Below the pieces are notes generated by a model, which had not been told where the DNA came from, made no database searches, and saw only the letters and a list, made by a program, of their open reading frames with translations. Of a stretch of DNA of 64,000 bases, positions 57,061-64,000 are shown piece by piece (position 1 is the stretch's first letter; each line of letters begins with the position of its first letter). Location of the stretch: the NCBI GenBank assembly GCA_963969495.1, contig OZ018324.1, positions 47,681,623 to 47,745,622 on the forward strand. Direction: 5' to 3'. The DNA is from Ceratothoa steindachneri. Lineage: Eukaryota; Arthropoda; Malacostraca; Isopoda; Cymothoidae. Position numbers and translations under genes: made by a program.

Positions 57061-57479
57061 GTTTGATTCACGTATTTTGCCAAAATTGAAATTTCCCTCG
57101 AATGCATTTTTTTTATTCTTTAATACAATAGGTTTATCAGAGTATTGTCACCGGTTGTTAATTTCCTTTCAATTGAAAATGGTTATTAGAACTAGGATGC
57201 AATTTTGAATTAATATTTAAGATTTAGTCAAGTAATTTCAGTTTATTGGAAGAAAAATGTAACTGGACATTTCTAACTTCCAGTTTTTAACTTTAACCGT
57301 AAATTACCTGAACTTAGAAAGAGCGTTCACCGCTCATTCTAAAACAAGCAGTAAAAAAGTGTGCATCATAATAATTTAAACTAAATTACCATGCCCTAAA
57401 ATGGAGGGACTAGACTAAAAGTACATATTCGGCACGTGATATTGGGGGAAGTAAGAATAACAAAAACTCTTCAGAAACA
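57061..57479. other. intron 6, left part; nothing recognised
   Basis: AT-rich intron following the donor GTTTGA, with no ORF or repeat that I recognise. Confidence 0.5.
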
Positions 57480-57870
57480 GCAAAGAAAATTGCTTAGTGT
57501 TGATTGCCAAGGTACGTACCATTACTGATCGCCCAGTCAGAAATTGGTTTCAGTTTTTTTTTCTGAGAGTCAATCATTGACAGATGAACCAAGAGCAGGA
57601 TGATCATCAGACTTCGATGAATATGTTTTAAGAGAACTGGTGGAATGCAAACTTATACTATCAACAGCTGCAACGTGTGCATGGAAATCTTCCTTAGTAA
57701 ACGCGTCGCACTCGCCAACAGGCCACACGTTGTGCTTCATGATAACGCAACACGACATACAGCGAGAATCACTAATAACAAATATTGGCTTCTCTGTTCT
57801 ACCCCATCCACCATATTCATTAGACCTTTCACAAAGTGATTTATATGGGGGTTTTTTCACTACAAAATGA
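57480..57870 (+). mobile_element. decayed mariner-like transposase relic (third lineage)
   Basis: Frames shift, but DRPVRNWFQFFF, SLTDEPRAG, SDFDEYVLRELVE, VVLHDNATRHTARITN and LPHPPYSLDLSQSDLY follow the order of a mariner transposase. HDNA.RHTA carries the second catalytic Asp, and HPPYS.DL..SD carries the third. The protein differs clearly from the two deleted mariners at 3177 and 55049, so this is a different, older family. Terminal repeats were not identified. Confidence 0.75.
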
Positions 57871-58139
57871 TCTCAATAGTAAAAAAAAACAAATCTGAAA
57901 AAGACCAGTCAAAATATTTGTGAATATCTTTAACTCAAACAGGCTGAATTTTACTTTTAGAGGCATCAACAAGTACCTGCGAAATGGTAAGAGGTGATAG
58001 ATAAAAATGGCATTAATTGAAATTATTTAATTGTTCGGTTATCCATGAATAAATATATTTCACAAACACGGAAATTAATTATGACTCAACCTGATAGTTT
58101 AAATGCCTTGAAGGTTACCATTTCCCTTCCTCCCCCCAG

Positions 58140-58232
58140 AGGCACGTTTTGGACCCTACGACCACAAAGGGCTCCAGATTGGGGTCAAAGTGATGATCAA
58201 ACTACATCTGGCCCGTATCAAAGAGAAACCCA
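58140..58232 (+). CDS. otu: otu/OTUD4-like gene, exon 7 (start of Tudor-like segment)
   Basis: The acceptor TTCCTCCCCCCAG ends at 58139. The first two bases complete a Glu codon with exon 6, giving QKR-EARFGPYDHKGLQIGV, then KVMIKLHLARIKEKP. GLQIGVKVMIKL corresponds to the GL...VGDKC.VRL strand that opens the Tudor-like domain of OTUD4 and the matching part of otu. The exon ends with A before GTGATA, which makes Ser with exon 8. The donor is non-consensus at position +3/+4, but phase and similarity agree. Confidence 0.82.
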
Positions 58233-58562
58233 GTGATAGTGAAGCATCCTGCAATTCTGGAGGTAGGTGAAGTCAAAAATCACATCTTTAGATGCTTTTT
58301 CATCTTCCAGTTTCGTTGTTCAAGATCACGAGCTTCCTATCTTTTGTTTCAAGTCTGTCTAAAATACGCGTCTCCTAGTCAGGTTAACTTAGGAATTTCA
58401 GTGGAATATGGTTTTCCTTAATAAATATATACATCTCTTGTGGATGAAGCTATCCTCAAACTATTGAAGGAACTAAAAGTATAACTTTCTTAAATGTGAA
58501 TTCAGATTTTTGTTTCGTTCAAATCTCTTGTAAGTAGCCCTCTTGTTCTCCCCCCGTGACAG

Positions 58563-58692
58563 GCGATGATTCCATGTGGCACTTACTACAGGGCAAGGCC
58601 GATGTTCCCATTAAGGTTTTTCACGGCCACATTCAGGATATGTCTGTAAACCAAGGACCCGCTGAAGTCTTCGTGGAGGAACTTGGAAAAAG
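58563..58692 (+). CDS. otu: otu/OTUD4-like gene, exon 8 (Tudor-like segment)
   Basis: The acceptor CCCCCGTGACAG ends at 58562 and the donor GTATTT follows at 58693. The reading is KPS-DDSMWHLLQGKADVPIKV, FHGHIQDMSVNQGPAEVFVE and ELGKR, matching the V..I....G...VFVE.LGK end of the Tudor-like domain in this family. It ends in phase 2. LINE sequence begins about 12 bp into the next intron, and no further exon was recognised before the window ends, so the C-terminal low-complexity part of the protein lies outside. Confidence 0.87.
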
Positions 58693-58704
58693 GTATTTGA
58701 ACCA

Positions 58705-61700
58705 TCTGGTTTATGCGAGGCAACTCGTGGACTACTCCATATATGACATTAACTTAGAGCTGGGCGACCATGGAGCGCACAAAGTCGAACTTGTGATGTG
58801 AAAACGGAGGGGCCTTGAGACCCTCCCACGCCTACACTTTGTAACCTTCGCCTGTGGTAAGCTCGCTTAGTCGGTTCGTGACGGCTGGTATCGCCACCCG
58901 GTGAAGGCATTCGTGCCACCGCTTCGGCCATACCAATCGCTCCTGTAGACGTGCAAACTGGGAGTTACCCTAAGTTTGTATAAGTTGCTACAAGGCCGTA
59001 CACGATAAGTCCAAATCGCGTGTGGCCAAGTGTCAATTGCGGAGAGCCGCACCCCGATTCTTCGAACCCATGTGGTGCGTATCTCGAAGGAAATGATGGC
59101 CGTTCAGGCTCAGGATCGTCTTTCATTTCCCGAGGCGAAGTACTTTGGGCACCCTCTGCTCCTGGTCCCTCCCGGCCTATGTTCACGGTCGTTTCCGTGC
59201 CCATTCGGAACTCTTCTACAGGTTCTACCTACCCCGGCGCTTCCCTTTTAGAGCTGTCTGCATAAAGGGTTCACACCCATCCCCCGCTAAAACGAGGGGA
59301 CCTGCTCCTTCCCCCATGCGTGAGCGTTTCCCGTGAGGCTAAACCGCCGCGCGCCTTCACATAGTCGTTAGACTCGCAGGACTTGACGCACCTTAAGTCT
59401 GTCATGAGGCCATCTTCCAGTGTTCCTACGCCAACACAGGGTACAGAGCTGGGTGACTCGAATGCGGTGGATCTTCCAAAAGATGGACCCCCGCCTGCCT
59501 AAGGTTTCGATGGGGCAGCGCCATCAGCCAATAGCTCCCTGAAGTCGGCCTCTGGGCAGCGTACGGCCATTCCCGTGAGGGTCTTCTCTTCTAAGAGGGC
59601 CCTCGTATCTCCTCCGACCTAGGCCTGGAGGTTTTATTTCTTAAATGAAATTGCCGCGTACTCCGTGGCAGCTCGGGGGTTCTACGGATGCTCATCTCCT
59701 CCCTTTTTCCTTGGCTTTCTTTTTGCAGTACTCATTGCTGGGCGCGTGCCCCCTGACCACCCTCGCGGGGTATAAGGGTTTTGCGACCTCACCACCACAG
59801 GATTTGGACCGGGCAGGAGGATGCGCGATTTTCACCCAGCCTGATGTCTGATCTTCTCTTCACTTCAGATACCTCCTTTCAGGCTGTAGCTGTGTAACTG
59901 CACCTGGCTACGTATACAGTTAATTCTGTGTGCATTTCACCGACAGTCGACTTCGACGCGTGGGACTGCCGCCTCGTCGTGGCACGGTTCTCAATGTTGC
60001 CCCGACCAGCGTTTCGCTCTTCCTCACACTGACTACATGGCAGGAACCCGGGCAGCTCTTCAGACTGCTTGGCAAAGAAGATGGGAGACGGTCGAAGGAA
60101 ACTTAAAGTTGCCTTCCATTGCGCCGCGACTGTTCCCATGGATCTATCCCCCAATGCCGCGACGGCTTCAGTTCGCTTTCTGTGGTCTCCGAATCGGACA
60201 CACTCGTGTGACGCATCGCTATTTGATGGAGCGCTCGCCTGCGCCCTATTTCGATGACTGCGTCGTCGCCCAAACTTTTCGGCACATTCTTGTCGAATGC
60301 CCCAGTCTGGGTGATCTTCGCGCTGGTTACCTGTCCCGGTACCGGGATGGGCGGGGTTGCTACCACCTGTCCCTTGTACTCGGGACGAGTGCGTGCACAT
60401 TGACTGGTGGACTTGTTGACTACTTGGGGGAGGCCGGCCTTCTCCCTATTATTTAAGCAGGGTTTGTGTTTTGTTTGGGGTTTTTTCCCCCCTTTAGGGT
60501 GCACGCTCCTGCGCCTGGGGGACCCCCTCGACGCACCAGCTTGCTTCCTTTCTTCCTTTTTGGGGTGTTTTTTGTCTCTTTAATTTTATTTTTATTTTAA
60601 AGTAGCCTAGAACTAGGCCAGTTTTAATACGGCGACTAATGCCCAAGTAGGCACTCGCCAGATGAGCTTAAAAAAAAACAAAAAAACTCCTTGCCCGGTG
60701 ATCTGAACGATAGTCGGCCACTTTTGGGAGTTGGGAGACTACTCGATCAATCCCAGGGGTCGGGTCTTTGACGAGCTGGAGATATCTCTTAAATGTGGAT
60801 GAGTTTACGCAGCACTGCCCGAGAACCGTTTCATTTTAGTGTCTCGATCTATCTTTGTGCTCTCCGGATGCACACTGATTTAGGGTGGGGGCTAGTCGAT
60901 GATACTACACTTTCCCATCTAAATATCATTTTCTGCTTCACTGCTCCCCGAGACCTTCCCATTGGTGCTGCTGGCAACGCCACGGTGGTCCGCATTTCGG
61001 AAAATGACTGATTTGTCTCTTAGTCGAACATATAGTTCGGTAAATGAGGACGTTGAGTTCTCCGCAATCTCATCGTTGGGGTCCTAACTACTATTCTTAG
61101 AACGTCTGGCCCGTTTGCATGTCAAGGCTTCCGTGGTGGGTGGTCAGGCGAGTGCATTGCGGCCCATAAACAAGCATTATGCATACATGAGTTATTAGCG
61201 TCGTTCAAACGATTTCACTTTCAGTGAATCTTGTCGAGCTAGGGCTCGGTTCCGGGATATTTCGAAGCACGCCCTTTCCTCGTTCTGGCGCGGATACGTG
61301 TTTTCACTTAACGGGAAGATCCCTTTAGCAGTGGTGTGGAAGCGACTCGAAAGGATTCTGGGCAAGTTTTCGCTCGAGAATGGGACCGCAATCGCGGACC
61401 CTGCGTCCATTGCGGAATCCTTCGCGATTGCTTTCTCCGTATTCTCTAGCCGGGATGTCGCGGAAGGCCGCCAACTGGACTTAACTAACAGAGGAATAGA
61501 ACCCTTCAACGACAGGTTTACATTGGGTGAGTTGCGTTCCGTTCTAGTTTCGTGCACGGACACCTGCCCTCGTCCGGACGATGTCCCGTACGCAATGCTT
61601 AGACACATTGGTGACCGAGGCATGGTCTTTCGGTTAGATTTATTCAACAGGATATGGGTAGAGGGTATCCTGCCAGACTCGTGGTCAATCGCTACTGTGC

Positions 61701-61902
61701 TCGCTTTTCGCAAACCGAGGGGAGATCACTACCCCAGCCGCTTCCGCCCAATCTCTAACCTCCTGCGTGTGCAAGTTGATAGACAAATTGGTAAATGTTA
61801 GATTAGCCTTTTTTTTTACCTGGACAGCGGAGGCCATCTGCTTTCTGCACAGTGCAGCGTCCGCAAGTCCCACTCCACGTGGGATGCTCTGCTCAGACTG
61901 GA
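58705..61902 (+). mobile_element. LINE copy G (ORF1 middle to RT), interrupted
   Basis: It is 5'-truncated in ORF1 (VYARQLVDYSIYDINLEL) and passes zinc-knuckle remnants near 59020-59060. The endonuclease runs from about 59640 to 59996. A nested LINE follows, then the endonuclease, linker and RT continue at 60691-61902. The part at 61298-61801 is partly open: FSLNGKIPLAVVWKRLERIL, GTAIADPASIAESFAIAFSV, DDVPYAMLRHIGDRGMVF and LFNRIWVEGILPDSW. It stops at GCTCAGACTGGA, where copy I has inserted. Confidence 0.8.
60005..60690 (+). mobile_element. nested 5'-truncated LINE inside copy G
   Basis: It begins in the ORF2 carboxyl part (ACCAGCGTTTCGCTCTTCC). A frame open for 139 residues (60037-60456) covers the end of ORF2, including YLMERSPAPYFDDCVVAQTF and HILVECPSLG. 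The 3' UTR, hairpin at about 60631-60659 and A-rich tail follow. The TSD is short (TTGCCC with neighbours, at 59997 and 60691). Confidence 0.8.
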
Positions 61903-64000
61903 CCCCGTAAGGGGCGCAGCGATTTGCTTTCCTGGCTGTCTTGCTGACGGGACTCGGCGCCCCGTCCGGCCCCAGCTTAGCCCCCTTCTTTCAGACGGCC
62001 TGCGTTTATACCCTACTTCCTCACTTTCCCTGCAACCTCTCCTTCAACTTTCTCTGGTCGGCCTCTAATTTCACAGGGTAGATGCAGACTAGCTTCCTTT
62101 TGCCCAACTATCCCCGGATCGAGTCTGAGAGGGGAGGGACAACGTTCCCTCACCCCTGAACTCCGGTCTGGGGTGGTGGGTTTTTAACAACCTACTTCAT
62201 CCCCATCTACACCTTCTAAACTTCCTGGAGCCGCCAGGCCACTAGGAGGGAGTAGTGGGCTCAAATTGCGGTAGCGTGTTCCGCCGGCCCCCTACTCGGC
62301 CTTCGCAGAGTGGGCTATTGCGTGGGATGATTAGCGTTTGCGTCCCGCAAAAAGACTAGGATCACCATGCCCATGAATGAACAAAATTCTATCCCTCTTC
62401 CCCTTAACCAGCGACGGAGCCACCTTCGGGCAGCTCGGAGAAAATGGAGTTTCCCCCCCCCTCCTGTGCTTCCGCAGGGTACCTTCCAAAGCTCTTCAAT
62501 TGGAATGGAGCTTACTCCTCTCCTTTGCCCATGGGTGAAGAGGACTCCCCCTCACCCCGTTCTCTGGAGGGCCCTCTAGGACCCCCATCTTTATTTTATG
62601 AGGGACTGCGAAGAAAGGCTTGTGGCCCATAATTGACCGCTCTCGGCGGGCTAGCATATTGGGTTTAGAGGGGGTCACCATACGTGCCCCCCTCTCTTCA
62701 CCTACAAAAGACTGTGATGTCCTGCGGGGGGGGGACACATGGAGGCCCCAGACGTTAAGACTCAATTGGGGATGAACCTAGGCTCGGTGTCACGCACCGA
62801 ACGCGAGTTCACCCCCTGTGCAAGGTCCTCCGGCTGGTGCAGCTGTGACAGACAAGTCCTTCATCATCTCAGAGAAGGATCTTGCTGAGGCCGGTCCATC
62901 TGGCCTGGGTGCTCCTGCCAGCAGAGGGGAGAAACGGGTCCATTTCCCGCCCTATTCTCCGAAAAATAACAAGAAGATCCGGATTTCCTCTCCTTCCGCG
63001 GGGACGGGCGGGGCCGCTGTCGTTACGGTAAGCGACCAAGCAAAGATCGGCATCTCCGGCCCCCTTTGCTCCTCCGGGTGGGGAGGCCCAGACAAATACC
63101 TGAAGTGCGCGGACTGGGGCCTCGATTACGTCGTGGCCCCTCATTCAGAGGCTACCTAGCGGTTTCGAGCCCGCTGGCTTCAAGCGTATCTTTGTTTTTC
63201 GCTCCACTGATGGCAGCATGTTGGCTAAGCGTAACATGATCCATCATAAGAGAGCTCTAGCTAGTGTGATTGGTAGAGAGCCGAAGGTGACCCGTTTCTC
63301 GGACGGTAGCCTTTTGGCGAATACGTCGAATTCCTCAGAGGCGGCTATGATGAGTGCCCTTCGGACACTTGATGGCACGCTTGTGAGTGTGACGCCGCAC
63401 TCTACCACGAACTTTGGGAAAGGAGAAGTTTATGCAAAGGAACTCGTGGACTACTCGATAGATGACATCACCCAAGAGCTAGCGACCATGGGGCTGTCAA
63501 GGTCAAGAGTGTGATGAGAAAAGAGGGGAGGGCCTCAGACCCACCCCTACATTCTTCGTCACGTTCGATTGTGACTAACTCCCTCAGTTGGTGTGTGCCG
63601 GTTGGTATCGCTATCACGTGGTCATTCGTGCCACTGCCGCGGAGTTGCTATTACTGTCACCGCTTCTCTATACTAATCATAACCGGTAGACATGCAAATT
63701 CGGGGTTACCTGAATTCTGTGTAAGTTGCTCCTAGGCCGCACACGATATGTCCAAATCGTGTGTGCCCAAGTGTGTCAATTGCAAAGCGCCGCACCCCGC
63801 TTCTTTGAAGCAATGTGGTGCTCGCCTCCTATGAAGGAAATCGTGGCCGTTCAGACCCAGGATCGACTTTCATTCCGCGAGGCTAAGGACTTGGTCCTGG
63901 CGCGTCCGGGGCTGCCCAGGACGTCCTATGCCTCATTTTTGAGAGACGCGCTCTGCTCCTGGCCCATCCAGGCCTACGGGCACAGTCCTTTCGGCGCCCA
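61903..64000 (+). mobile_element. LINE copy I: 5' UTR and ORF1, runs off the window
   Basis: The intact start CCCCGTAAGGGG is followed by the 5' UTR and ATGCCCATGAATGAAC at 62367. ORF1 is broken, but long parts are readable. One is MLAKRNMIHHKRALASVIGR at 63218, then a frame to 63514. Zinc-knuckle remnants (VCPKCVNCKAPHPASLKQC) lie near 63760-63815. The text after them (DRLSFREAKDLVLARPGLPR) continues to the window edge, so its ORF2 lies outside. Confidence 0.85.

Noticed and set aside
1..64000. Bacterial or viral origin, operons, or a defence system
   Set aside because: Spliced exons, LINE, gypsy, mariner, hAT and MULE elements and long AT-rich introns show an animal nuclear genome. No rRNA or tRNA gene, or prokaryotic gene arrangement, was seen.

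Overview
This is eukaryotic nuclear DNA, almost certainly metazoan and probably arthropod. The window carries spliced exons with GT/AG borders in AT-rich introns, and those introns are packed with LINE, LTR and DNA transposons. The arthropod guess rests on an ovarian-tumor/OTUD4-type gene (OTU fold followed by a Tudor-like segment) whose catalytic-loop sequence resembles insect otu. No species can be named from the sequence alone.

The one host gene I can support is this otu/OTUD4-like gene on the plus strand. I see eight exons: 6616-6783, 28832-28915, 45039-45136, 45250-45401, 45779-45972, 56933-57060, 58140-58232 and 58563-58692. All but one of the junctions have matching codon phase; the exception is exon 5 to exon 6. 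Together they encode about 335 residues: an OTU domain with Ser where OTU proteases have Cys, a conserved FPYRVAK...YRN segment and a Tudor-like segment. The gene runs past the right edge. Three introns (22 kb, 16 kb and 11 kb) have been inflated by transposons.

The dominant repeat is one family of I-superfamily LINE. It has a structured 5' UTR, an ORF1 with zinc knuckles, and an ORF2 with APE endonuclease, reverse transcriptase and RNase H, then a conserved 3' hairpin and a poly(A) tail. At least 14 copies or pieces are present. They are all broken and many are nested, and several insertions are proven by 9-14 bp target-site duplications (TSDs).

Layout: 1-1194, AT-rich with a possible promoter; 1195-1805, hAT/ZBED pseudogene; 1806-6569, nested LINEs and a deleted mariner; 6616-6783, exon 1; 8560-28260, an old LINE split by a MULE transposon (9145-20872, 9-bp TSD), which is itself split by an 8.6 kb LINE; 28832-28915, exon 2; 30110-44725, an old LINE split by two younger LINEs; 45039-45972, exons 3-5; 46033-47611, LINE fragments; 47612-55048, a gypsy-type LTR element with integrase ahead of reverse transcriptase (Gmr1-like order), carrying a LINE insertion; 55049-55928, a second deleted mariner; 56028-56900, LINE; exons 6-8 around a mariner relic; 58705-64000, LINEs.

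The transposons do not form one system. The window is best read as the layered insertion record of one long-intron gene.
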